Assembly (NCBI RefSeq): GCF_000424185.1
Contig: NZ_AUJK01000001.1
Span: forward strand, 62,001 to 126,000
Length of the DNA stretch: 64,000 bases
Reading direction: 5' to 3'
From: Prevotella sp. AGR2160
Lineage (GTDB): Bacteria > Bacteroidota > Bacteroidia > Bacteroidales > Bacteroidaceae
Shown here: positions 53,041 through 60,176 of the stretch, one piece after another
Layout of the letters: each line of letters begins with the position of its first letter
How positions within the stretch are numbered: the first letter of the stretch is position 1
Program-made: the position numbers and the translations under genes
Notes under the pieces: generated by a model
What the model was told of the DNA's origin: nothing
Seen by the model: only the letters and a program-made list of their open reading frames with translations
Databases searched by the model: none

Positions 53041-53072
53041 CAAAAGTATAACTTTTCAGCGAACCGTGCAAA
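53041..53072 (-). promoter_or_regulatory. Promoter of the pheA operon
   Basis: Minus-strand TTTG (53069-53072), 20-base spacer, TACTTTTG (53041-53048), about 40 bases before the leader-peptide ATG. Confidence 0.8.
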
Positions 53073-53137
53073 TATTTTGACGTTTTTCTTCAAAAATAAA
53101 TAATAATTCCTTATTTATGCGGTATCCCGCCTATTAT

Positions 53138-53200
53138 CCATTGTCCATTATCCATTGTCCATTGTCCATTATCCGTTGTCCATTGTCCATTGTCCATTAT
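53138..53200. repeat. Nine tandem copies of a 7-bp unit
   Basis: CCATTGT or CCATTAT repeats nine times (one unit CCGTTGT). The array covers the stop codon of the small TPR-like gene and extends downstream of it. Slippage could change the copy number. Confidence 0.85.
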
Positions 53201-53427
53201 TCCGTCCCTTTGGCCTCAAACTTCCCCGTCATGGCTTTGGCGGCCTCGGGGTCAAGGGCGATGAACTTCCGGGCATCGGCCTCGGCACCTTTCATATCTC
53301 CCATCTGCCGAAGCAGTTCACCCCGTTTCTTATACAAGGCGGCAAGCGTCTTCGCATCCTGCGGCATCTTCTTCTCCTGCTCCGCGATCTGCTGCGTGAG
53401 CAGGGCTAACTCCATAATTGCTGACAT
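53197..53427 (-). CDS. Small TPR-like protein
   Basis: A 76-residue protein whose middle (TLAALYKKRGELLRQMGDMK plus AEADARKFIALDPEAAKAM) reads as one tetratricopeptide repeat with a capping helix. No signal peptide is present. The ATG at 53425-53427 is chosen; a TTG 9 bases upstream is in frame. It follows the secreted-protein gene by 5 bases and is probably translated with it. The stop lies in the heptamer array. Function unknown. Confidence 0.6.
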   Translation of the reverse strand: MSAIMELALLTQQIAEQEKKMPQDAKTLAALYKKRGELLRQMGDMKGAEADARKFIALDPEAAKAMTGKFEAKGTE

Positions 53428-53432
53428 ATTGC

Positions 53433-54041
53433 TCAATCTTTAATTTTCTCGTAAACTTCCGTCGTCAGCACATCCGTACGTGCCACGCCGGGCCATTTCC
53501 CCTCGACATGCTCATAGGCATCACCGACATTCTTATAGCGCTGGAAGACATACTCCGTATTGATATACCCGTCGTTGCCATCCTTGGCGAGGACATAACA
53601 GTACATCGTCTGCAGATAACCGACGATACCGCCGTCACGCTTCACGGGCTCACTCTGCCAGGTCTTCTGCGGGATGACAGAGGAGAGGATGAACGAACTC
53701 GGATAACGGTTATAGAAATCCTCACGGCATTGCAGAATGAGCATGTTGGCATCACCGCCCTGATAGCCCTCCTCACTGTAGATGGGCATATACTTCGTGC
53801 GGATGTCCTCACCCTTCTTGCCGTCCTTGATGCCGAGCTCGTCCTTCACGCGCTTCGTCGTCGACTTCCACGAGCTCTTGGCATTATTCCAGATCGTCGT
53901 AGCCTTCTCACTGATCGACGGTTCCTTCGTCTTTTGTGAACGTGCTTTTGACGCAGACTTCTTCCTCGTCTGTCCCTGTGCCGGGAGGCCGAGCGTGAAG
54001 AGCATCAACAACGAGATGGTAATCGAAACTTTTCTGTTCAT
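53433..54041 (-). CDS. Secreted protein of unknown function
   Basis: A 202-residue protein with a signal peptide (ITISLLMLFTLGLPAQGQ) followed by a Lys/Ser-rich linker and a mixed domain with YMPIYSEEGYQGGDANMLIL near 95 and YVFQRYKNVGDAYEHVEG near 165. No family is recognised. The basic linker might bind nucleic acid or peptidoglycan. It precedes the TPR-like gene in a two-gene unit. Confidence 0.6.
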   Translation of the reverse strand: MNRKVSITISLLMLFTLGLPAQGQTRKKSASKARSQKTKEPSISEKATTIWNNAKSSWKSTTKRVKDELGIKDGKKGEDIRTKYMPIYSEEGYQGGDANMLILQCREDFYNRYPSSFILSSVIPQKTWQSEPVKRDGGIVGYLQTMYCYVLAKDGNDGYINTEYVFQRYKNVGDAYEHVEGKWPGVARTDVLTTEVYEKIKD

Positions 54042-54150
54042 TTTCTTTCTTAGATTTTTCGTGAGATCATATTTTTAGTTTACCGGGGGCAAAAATACGA
54101 AAAAAGACTTAATAGCGGGTAGCATTTGACAGAGATTAACAATATTTTCA

Positions 54151-54181
54151 TTGTAAATAAACACAGAAAGCCGTATCTTTG
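54151..54181 (+). promoter_or_regulatory. Promoter of the envelope-protein gene at 54203
   Basis: TTG (54151-54153), 20-base spacer, TATCTTTG (54174-54181); ATG 21 bases later. Confidence 0.65.
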
Positions 54182-54202
54182 CAGCCAAAAGGAAAGGAAA
54201 AG

Positions 54203-54940
54203 ATGAAAAAGAGAAATATTTTCTTCTTACTGCTCTTAGGAGCCCTGCCCGTCATGGCCCAGACGGACCTCGACCGGCAGAAAGCGGTATGGCGGCAGAT
54301 GGTACAGGACACGCTGCGGGACCGTCAGCCCCTGGAGGCGCCGACACTCTCCCGCCCCTGGAGCGGCAGTGACGCCCTCCAGTCCGCTGCCGTCGTCACC
54401 GATCCGGCATCACGGCTCCATGCCTCCGTGGACCTCAGCGCCTTCTATCTCTCGGGCGACAACCTGCCACATCACGGCGGTTTCTCCCAGAATGTCAACC
54501 TCAGCTACGACTCGCCCCTCGTGAAGGACGGCCGGCTGTGGTTTACGGGTGGCGCCAACTTCAACAACGTCATGTGGGGCAGCGACAACTACCGTAGTGT
54601 CAACCTCTACGGTAGTCTCGACTATCAGATCAATGACAAGTTCGACGTGTACCTCTATGGCAATCTAAACCTCACGAACAACCGCGGGTCCTACTATACA
54701 CCTTATTTATATCGTCGCGGCTATGGCTGGTATGGCGGTCCGTGGGCCTCTCCCCTCGCCTATCGCGGTGGCTGGCCGGGCTACTACGGTGCCATGGGGT
54801 ATTACGATGATTTCGGATATAACGGCATAGCCCCCGGCGCCAATGTCATCGGCGTGGGGGCTACCTATCATCCGAGTCGTAATTTCTGGATCAGCGTCAA
54901 CGTCGAGCGGGCATGGTATAACGATCCCGTCTTCCGCTGA
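54203..54940 (+). CDS. Exported protein, probable beta-barrel
   Basis: A 245-residue protein with signal peptide KKRNIFFLLLLGALPVMAQ. The mature part alternates short strands (LHASVDLSAFYLSGDN, GRLWFTGGANFNNVMWG, SVNLYGSLDYQINDKFDVYL) ending in a Gly/Tyr-rich tail (YGWYGGPWASPLAYRGGW) and ISVNVERAWY; this suggests an outer-membrane barrel. Start at 54203 follows the promoter; the frame is open 24 bases further upstream inside it. Function unknown; convergent with copA. Confidence 0.65.
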   Translation: MKKRNIFFLLLLGALPVMAQTDLDRQKAVWRQMVQDTLRDRQPLEAPTLSRPWSGSDALQSAAVVTDPASRLHASVDLSAFYLSGDNLPHHGGFSQNVNLSYDSPLVKDGRLWFTGGANFNNVMWGSDNYRSVNLYGSLDYQINDKFDVYLYGNLNLTNNRGSYYTPYLYRRGYGWYGGPWASPLAYRGGWPGYYGAMGYYDDFGYNGIAPGANVIGVGATYHPSRNFWISVNVERAWYNDPVFR

Positions 54941-54961
54941 TTCCGCCACATCGATCCGTTT

Positions 54962-55028
54962 GTAGGTGGCCGTCCTGTTGCGGCCACGCACCCGAATTGG
55001 GGCGGAACATGATCAATCATGTCCCTAC
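54962..55028. repeat. R2 + R3 composite at the convergent junction before copA
   Basis: GTAGGTGGCCGTCCTGTTGC (54962 on), then an inverted R3 ending in ATCAATCATGTCCCTAC. Nearly identical to 14427-14492. Confidence 0.85.
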
Positions 55029-55035
55029 GTCGGGA

Positions 55036-56955
55036 TCATTTCGCCCATTTCAGCCGCAGGGAGTTCAGCACGACGCTGACGCTGGAGAAGGCCATGAGGG
55101 CACTCGCCCACATCGGCGTGATCTGGAAGTCAATGCCGAAGAGGTACAGAACGCCGGCGGCCAAGGGGATACAGATGATGTTGTAGATGAACGCCCAGAA
55201 GAGGTTCTCCCAGATCATCCGCACCGTCTTCCGGCTCAGCCGCACCGCCTCGGGGATCGCCTCGAGGTCATCACCCATCAGCGTCACCTGCGCCACATCC
55301 ATGGCGACATCGGTACCCTTGCCGATGGCGATGCTCACGTCGGCCAGGGCCAGGGCCTGCGTGTCGTTGATGCCGTCACCGATCATCGCGACGACATGTC
55401 CCTTCTTCTGCAACTTCCTGACGAGTTGCTCCTTATCATCGGGCTTCACCTTACTCTGGTAATGGCGGATCCCGGCCTTCTCAGCCCAGTATCTCGCGGC
55501 CTCCTCCTTATCACCACTCATCATATAGACATCGATGCCCCAGTCCTGCAACTGTCTCATGGCCTCGACGGCATGGGGTTTCAGATGCTCACGCTCCTCC
55601 AAGGGGAGGTTATCGGCCTTCGTGAAGTCGATATTCTGGTTGGGGATCGTCAGCGTTCCCGTCTTATCGGTCACGAGGGCGTCGACCTTACGCAGCCGCT
55701 CCAGAGCCGTGGCATCCTTGATGAGGACCTTCTTCTCGGCAGCCTTACCGATACCGACCATCAAGGCCGTCGGCGTGGCCAGGCCCATGGCACACGGACA
55801 GGCGACGACGAGGACGGCGACGGCGGAGAGGATAGCCTGGGGCAGTGCCTCACTGCCGCCGAGGGCCCACCAGAGGAGGAACGTCAGCACGGCGATGGCG
55901 GCGACGACGGGGACGAAGACCATCGCGGCCTTGTCGACGATGCGCTGCACGGGGGCCTTCGACCCTTGTGCCTCCTGCACCATCCGGATGATATGGGCCA
56001 GGGCCGTGTCCTCTCCGATCTGCCGCGCTCTCATGCGGAACTTCCCCTGGGAGGGGATCGTTCCCGCCAGCACCTTCGATCCGGCCTTTTTCTCCGCGGG
56101 GGTCGGCTCGCCCGTGATCATACTCTCATCGACGTAGGCGGCATCGGCGGTCATGAAGCTCTCGGCCCATGTTACCTCACCGTCTACGGGGACTTTCTCG
56201 CCCGGACGGACCTCGAGGAGATCTCCTTTCTCGATCGTGGAGATGGGGACCTCCCGCACATCTCCGTCCTCGACGATATGGGCGGTCTTCGGGGCCATAC
56301 CCATGAGCTGTCGGATGCTTGAGGCCGTGCCGTCCTTGGCTTTCTCCTCGAGGAGGCGGCCCGTGAGGACGAATGTGATGATCATCACCGACGCGTCGAA
56401 ATACGTATGCCACGCCATGCCGCGAGCGCCCCATACGGCATCGCCCCAGAACGTGTTGAACGTACTGAAGAGGAAGGCAATGGCTGTCGACAGACAGACG
56501 AGCGTATCCATATTGGCGGCCCCATGGCGCAGCTGCCGCCACGCTGTCTGATAGAAGCTCCAACCGCAGAATACGATATTCGCCAGGGCCAGCAGCATCG
56601 CAGTCTGGTTCGTCACGGCAGCGCCTCCGATCCGGATCCAGTGCATCGACAGGGCCATGACGAGGAGGGAGAAGATCCAGGAGAGGATCGTCTTACGCTT
56701 CAGCAGCGTATAGGCGCGCTGCTCGATCTCCGCCACAGAGCGGTCACTCTCAATGACGAGGTCGTAGCCGATGCCGTTGATGGCTTCCTTCATCTGCGGC
56801 AGCGTGATCTTGTCGGGGTCATAATCGACGAGTGCAGAACGCCCCGGCAGTGATACCGAGGCGTTGTTGATGCCGGGAAGGCTGTTGAGCTTCCGCTCGA
56901 CATTCGCCGAGCAGGAAGCGCAGGCCATCCCCAGTACAGGGATTGTTTTCTTCAT
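55036..56955 (-). CDS. copA: Copper-type P1B ATPase without a canonical nucleotide-binding domain
   Basis: The 639-residue protein has an N-terminal HMA domain (GMACASC, cysteines 12 and 15), eight predicted membrane segments, the actuator loop TGEPTP (281-286), the metal-binding CPC (386-388), the phosphorylation site DKTGTLT (430-436), MMSGDKEEAARYW near 478 and GDGINDTQALALADVS near 526. Between DKTGT and the SGD motif lie only about 50 residues, where CopA normally has some 150-170 including the SEHP histidine. The N domain that holds ATP is replaced by a 15-residue linker. Membrane motifs fit Cu+ export. It starts 11 bases after copZ. ATP binding must be unusual or supplied otherwise. 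Confidence 0.88.
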   Translation of the reverse strand: MKKTIPVLGMACASCSANVERKLNSLPGINNASVSLPGRSALVDYDPDKITLPQMKEAINGIGYDLVIESDRSVAEIEQRAYTLLKRKTILSWIFSLLVMALSMHWIRIGGAAVTNQTAMLLALANIVFCGWSFYQTAWRQLRHGAANMDTLVCLSTAIAFLFSTFNTFWGDAVWGARGMAWHTYFDASVMIITFVLTGRLLEEKAKDGTASSIRQLMGMAPKTAHIVEDGDVREVPISTIEKGDLLEVRPGEKVPVDGEVTWAESFMTADAAYVDESMITGEPTPAEKKAGSKVLAGTIPSQGKFRMRARQIGEDTALAHIIRMVQEAQGSKAPVQRIVDKAAMVFVPVVAAIAVLTFLLWWALGGSEALPQAILSAVAVLVVACPCAMGLATPTALMVGIGKAAEKKVLIKDATALERLRKVDALVTDKTGTLTIPNQNIDFTKADNLPLEEREHLKPHAVEAMRQLQDWGIDVYMMSGDKEEAARYWAEKAGIRHYQSKVKPDDKEQLVRKLQKKGHVVAMIGDGINDTQALALADVSIAIGKGTDVAMDVAQVTLMGDDLEAIPEAVRLSRKTVRMIWENLFWAFIYNIICIPLAAGVLYLFGIDFQITPMWASALMAFSSVSVVLNSLRLKWAK

Positions 56956-56966
56956 ATCAGCAGGGA

Positions 56967-57176
56967 TTACAGACTCAGTTCATAACGGCCACTGTTGTCG
57001 ACAGCAGCCTTCAACTGCTCAGGCGTCACGGCAGCCTCGTCATAGTCCACCGTCACATTGGCGGCATCGAGGTTTACCTCAGCGCTCTTCACGCCACTGA
57101 CAGCCTTCAACGCGTTCTCTACATTCATCTTGCAGTGGCCGCACTTCATGCCACTGACCGCAAAAGTCTTTTTCAT
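56967..57176 (-). CDS. copZ: CopZ-type heavy-metal-associated chaperone
   Basis: The 69-residue protein is a single HMA domain with GMKCGHCKMNVENAL (metal cysteines 12 and 15), the size of a soluble copper chaperone. It would deliver Cu+ to the HMA domain of CopA, encoded 11 bases downstream. A -7-like TAACTTTG lies at 57253-57260. It forms a two-gene unit with copA. Confidence 0.9.
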   Translation of the reverse strand: MKKTFAVSGMKCGHCKMNVENALKAVSGVKSAEVNLDAANVTVDYDEAAVTPEQLKAAVDNSGRYELSL

Positions 57177-57374
57177 ATCGTTCCTTTCCTTTTAAACAGT
57201 TAAACATCCCGAGGACAGCTCTTCCGCGCCCCCTCGGCTTTCTTTTCTGCTGCAAAGTTACGGATTTTTTTGGGGAAAGGAGTTACGATTTCTTGGAAGA
57301 AAATTATGATTGATAAATCATCATAGATTTATTTTAGAAAATGGGCCATCGGATAAAACATGTGGGCAACGTGC
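57177..57374. other. Upstream region of copZ
   Basis: About 200 bases holding a -7-like element at 57253-57260 (TAACTTTG on the minus strand). No gene or further clear site is seen before the palindrome at 57375. Confidence 0.4.
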
Positions 57375-57660
57375 CTCCATCAATGATCATCAATATTTCA
57401 TCAATATCATCAGCGCCTCAAAAAAATTATCATCTATGGATGCCAAGGCATCGCGTCAATTTTCATCAATAGTGGCGATGGGGGAAGAGATTGATCCACA
57501 TGCAGGGGCCGTCCTTTATGGCGGTCCGATGCCGGTACGGCATTCCCGTGTGGCGAATATTGATGAAAATTGACGCGATGGCAGAGCCATCCATAGATGA
57601 TTATCATCGCCACTCGTAGCGCCAATGAATTGATGTTATTATTGATGAATATTGATGGAG
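57375..57660. repeat. 286-bp imperfect palindrome with an R4 copy at its centre
   Basis: CTCCATCAAT (57375-57384) faces ATTGATGGAG (57651-57660). The inner arms are strongest: 57429-57442 pairs with 57588-57601 (14 of 14) and 57449-57471 with 57558-57580 (23 of 23). The loop (57472-57557) contains R4 (GCAGGGGCCGTCCTTTATGG from 57502). CATCAAT/ATTGATG words recur through the outer arms. It lies between copZ and the regulator gene and resembles a MITE-like insertion. Confidence 0.85.
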
Positions 57661-57705
57661 CCAACCCACAGAAAATATCAGAAGCCCTATTTATCCTTAT
57701 ATCTT

Positions 57706-58272
57706 TTATATTTTATCCAGTTCCTTCCGTGTATTTCCGTCCATCCGTTTGAATTCCGTCGGTGTCATGCCCGTGATGGTCTTAAACTGGGAGCTGAGGT
57801 AGGCCACGCTGCTGTAGTTCATTTTCAGGGCGATCTGGGTAAGCGACAGTTCATCATATTTCAGGAGTTCCTTCACCCTCTCGACGCGCAGGAGCATATA
57901 ATAATGTTCGATCGTCTGTCCCGTGCACTCACTGAAGAGTTTACTCAGGGCACTGTAGTCACTGTGCAACTCCCGGCTGAGGTATTCGCTGAGGGTGAGC
58001 TGCGTGTTACTGTTCTGCTGATGCACGAGGGTGATGAGGAGACTCTTGATTTGATTGAGGGTCTGCTGCCGCCGGTCGGTAAGCAACTCAAAGCCGAGGT
58101 TTTTCAACATCCCGGACAACTTCTCCCGCTCTTCGTCAGGGAGTACATCTTCCCTAATCTTCACCTCACCGAGCTCCACGCTCAGGGGATGAAGGCCCAA
58201 CTGTTCCAGACAGCCGCTGACGGCCATTTTGCAGCGGTCACAAACCATATTTTTTATATACAAGGTAATCAT
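57706..58272 (-). CDS. AraC-family regulator with an N-terminal HMA-like domain
   Basis: The 188-residue protein joins a short ferredoxin-like region that starts MITLYIKNMVCDRCKMAV (CxxC at 11-14) to a C-terminal AraC double helix-turn-helix (LSEYLSRELHSDYSALSKLF near 108; LSLTQIALKMNYSSVAYLSS near 150; TGMTPTEFKR). The CxxC end resembles the copZ domain, so it could sense copper or another soft metal directly. Similar HMA-AraC proteins occur in other Bacteroidota beside heavy-metal genes. The start at 58270-58272 is downstream of a consensus promoter; a longer frame overlaps it and was rejected. Confidence 0.85.
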   Translation of the reverse strand: MITLYIKNMVCDRCKMAVSGCLEQLGLHPLSVELGEVKIREDVLPDEEREKLSGMLKNLGFELLTDRRQQTLNQIKSLLITLVHQQNSNTQLTLSEYLSRELHSDYSALSKLFSECTGQTIEHYYMLLRVERVKELLKYDELSLTQIALKMNYSSVAYLSSQFKTITGMTPTEFKRMDGNTRKELDKI

Positions 58273-58280
58273 ATCGGATG

Positions 58281-58312
58281 CAAAGATAAGAAAAAACTTA
58301 AAAGATGTCAAA
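58281..58312 (-). promoter_or_regulatory. Promoter of the HMA-AraC regulator
   Basis: Minus-strand TTTG (58309-58312), 20-base spacer, TATCTTTG (58281-58288). Confidence 0.75.
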
Positions 58313-58326
58313 TTTTTCGGGAAAAA

Positions 58327-58358
58327 TTTGGGCATTTCGTATAGTTATCGTACATTTG
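58327..58358 (+). promoter_or_regulatory. Promoter of the ABC transporter operon
   Basis: TTTG (58327-58330), 20-base spacer, TACATTTG (58351-58358), divergent from the HMA-AraC promoter, whose -33 element lies 14 bases away. Confidence 0.75.
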
Positions 58359-58360
58359 CA

Positions 58361-58382
58361 GTGTACTACTACAGTGGTACAC
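58361..58382 (+). promoter_or_regulatory. Probable GntR operator
   Basis: GTGTACTACT and AGTGGTACAC form a 22-bp inverted repeat, matching in 9 of 10 positions with a 2-base centre, placed 2 bases after the -7 element where bound repressor would block initiation. The GntR regulator is encoded fourth in this operon, so autoregulation is likely. Confidence 0.65.
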
Positions 58383-58383
58383 G

Positions 58384-58427
58384 TAAAAGTAAAAAAGTAA
58401 AGAAGTAAAAAAGTAAAAAAGTAAAAA
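58384..58427. repeat. R1 copy in the 5' leader of the ABC operon
   Basis: GTAAAAGTAAAAAAGTAAAG and further AAGTAAAAAA units end 8 bases before the ABC ATPase ATG. Confidence 0.8.
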
Positions 58428-58434
58428 CAGAAAT

Positions 58435-59265
58435 ATGATAGAGATCAAAAATCTGACATACCGCTACCCGGGAGCGAAGCATCCCGTGTTTGAGGATTTC
58501 AGTCTCACGCTGGAGGGCAACCGCATTTACGGGCTCCTGGGGAAGAACGGCACGGGGAAGTCCACACTCCTCTACCTCATCAGTGGTCTGCTGCGCCCCA
58601 CGGCGGGGGAGGTGCTGCTGGGCGGCCGACGGAGTTTCGACCGCACGCCCGAGATGCTCGAGGACCTCTTCCTCGTCCCTGAGGAGTATGACCTCCCGGC
58701 GATGGGTCTCCGGGAATACGTGAAGGTGAACCGCATGTTCTATCCCCGTTTCAGTGAGGAGATCCTCACCAACTGTCTCCGGGATTTCGAGATCGCCCCC
58801 GACGTGGACCTGAAGGCCCTGTCGATGGGACAGAAGAAAAAGGTATATATGAGTTTCGCCCTCGCCACGGGGACGCGTCTGATCCTCATGGACGAGCCGA
58901 CGAACGGCCTCGATATCCCGTCGAAGAGCCTGTTCCGTAAGGTCGTGGCGAGATATATGACGGAGGACCGTACGATGATCATTTCCACGCATCAGGTGCA
59001 TGACATCGAGAGTCTCCTGGACCATATCGTCATCATCGACCAGAGTGAGGTGCTCCTCAACAGCAGTGTCAGTGACCTCACGGCGCGCTATGCCTTCCGT
59101 GCCATCAGTGAGCAGGAGGCCGAGGGGCCGGATGTCGTCTACACGGAGCCGAGCATCATGGGCCTCGCCGCGATCCTCCGCCGCCAGCCCGGGGAGGAGG
59201 AGACGCAAGTGAACCTGGAATTGTTGTTTGACGCAATAACCAAAAGTAAAAAAGTAAAGAAGTAA
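58435..59265 (+). CDS. ABC transporter ATP-binding protein
   Basis: The 276-residue ATPase has Walker A GLLGKNGTGKSTLLYL near residue 33, signature SMGQKKKVYM near 128, Walker B RLILMDEPTNGLD near 147 and the switch ISTHQVHDIE near 182. It pairs with the membrane protein encoded next. The cluster with a GntR regulator resembles Bacillus ytr-type export operons that respond to cell-wall or antibiotic stress; the substrate is unknown. The last residues (KSKKVKK) and the TAA come from an R1 repeat. Confidence 0.88.
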   Translation: MIEIKNLTYRYPGAKHPVFEDFSLTLEGNRIYGLLGKNGTGKSTLLYLISGLLRPTAGEVLLGGRRSFDRTPEMLEDLFLVPEEYDLPAMGLREYVKVNRMFYPRFSEEILTNCLRDFEIAPDVDLKALSMGQKKKVYMSFALATGTRLILMDEPTNGLDIPSKSLFRKVVARYMTEDRTMIISTHQVHDIESLLDHIVIIDQSEVLLNSSVSDLTARYAFRAISEQEAEGPDVVYTEPSIMGLAAILRRQPGEEETQVNLELLFDAITKSKKVKK

Positions 59266-59309
59266 AAAAGTAAAAAAACGATATAAAAGTAAAGAAGTAA
59301 AAAAGTAAA
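59242..59309. repeat. R1 copies between the ABC ATPase and its permease
   Basis: Two blocks of AAAAGTAAAAAAGTAAAGAA-type units (59242-59277, 59285-59309). The first encodes the tail and stop of the ATPase gene. Confidence 0.85.
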
Positions 59310-59321
59310 GGACTCTGGAAA

Positions 59322-60116
59322 ATGAAAAAAAGCAATATGGAAAGATTCAGGAAGGTGGTGCTGTGGCAGTGGGCATACACACGGCGGAGCTACCTCTATG
59401 CCGCCGGGGGCTTTGCCGCGGCAGTACTCCTCCCGGCGCTCTGCGGCCTTGCCCTCCACCGAGGGGGCCAGGGGGCCATGCAAGTGATGGGGTCCCTCTT
59501 CGATATTGCGGCAGTGATCTACCTCCTCACCTGCGGCGCCCTCATCACGTCGGATATCTCGGGGAAGCGGGAGCGCATTGCCGCCTTCACGCTCCCGGCG
59601 ACGAAGGGCGAGAAATTCGTGGCCCGTTACCTCCATCTCGTCATCGGCATCCCCGTGGCAGCTTTCGTGGGCATGATCGCCGGAGATCTCGTGCAGATGC
59701 TCCTCTCCCTGCTCATCTCGGGGGACAGCACCTCCGTGACGGCGGAGTTCTTCGGACGGTCGCGATATCTCTCCGACGTGGACGGGGCCTTCGACTATGG
59801 GGCTCTCATGGGGATCCTGTCGCTGCTCTTCGCCCATAGTTTTATGATGCTCTGTGGCATCTGTTTCCGCCGTCACGCGTGGATCAAGACGATGATCCTG
59901 CAGGCGGCCCTCGGCACAGTGGTCTCCACGGTCCTCGCGGGTGTCGGCTTCGCCATGATGTTCGCCCTGAACAACCGGTACGGGGAACATAATTATAATG
60001 TGGTGTTGGTCGACAATACCTTCACGCAGATCCTCTATGCAGCGGTCCTCCTCGCCCTCACCGCGGGATGTTATTGGGGGACGTTCCGCATCTACCGGCG
60101 GATGCAGGCAAATTAA
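59322..60116 (+). CDS. ABC transporter membrane protein
   Basis: The 264-residue protein has about six membrane segments (for example YAAGGFAAAVLLPALCGLAL near 27 and LYAAVLLALTAGCYWGTFRI near the end) and no ATPase motif, as in ABC-2-type permease subunits. It lies directly after the ATPase gene. An R1 repeat starts at its stop codon. Confidence 0.75.
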   Translation: MKKSNMERFRKVVLWQWAYTRRSYLYAAGGFAAAVLLPALCGLALHRGGQGAMQVMGSLFDIAAVIYLLTCGALITSDISGKRERIAAFTLPATKGEKFVARYLHLVIGIPVAAFVGMIAGDLVQMLLSLLISGDSTSVTAEFFGRSRYLSDVDGAFDYGALMGILSLLFAHSFMMLCGICFRRHAWIKTMILQAALGTVVSTVLAGVGFAMMFALNNRYGEHNYNVVLVDNTFTQILYAAVLLALTAGCYWGTFRIYRRMQAN

Positions 60117-60149
60117 AAAAGTAAAGAAGTAAAAAGTAAAAAAGTAAAA
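60112..60149. repeat. R1 copy between permease and GIN-domain gene
   Basis: TTAAAAAAGTAAAGAAGTAA and following units touch the permease TAA. Confidence 0.8.
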
Positions 60150-60176
60150 GATAGACAGATTAAAATACAATACAGT

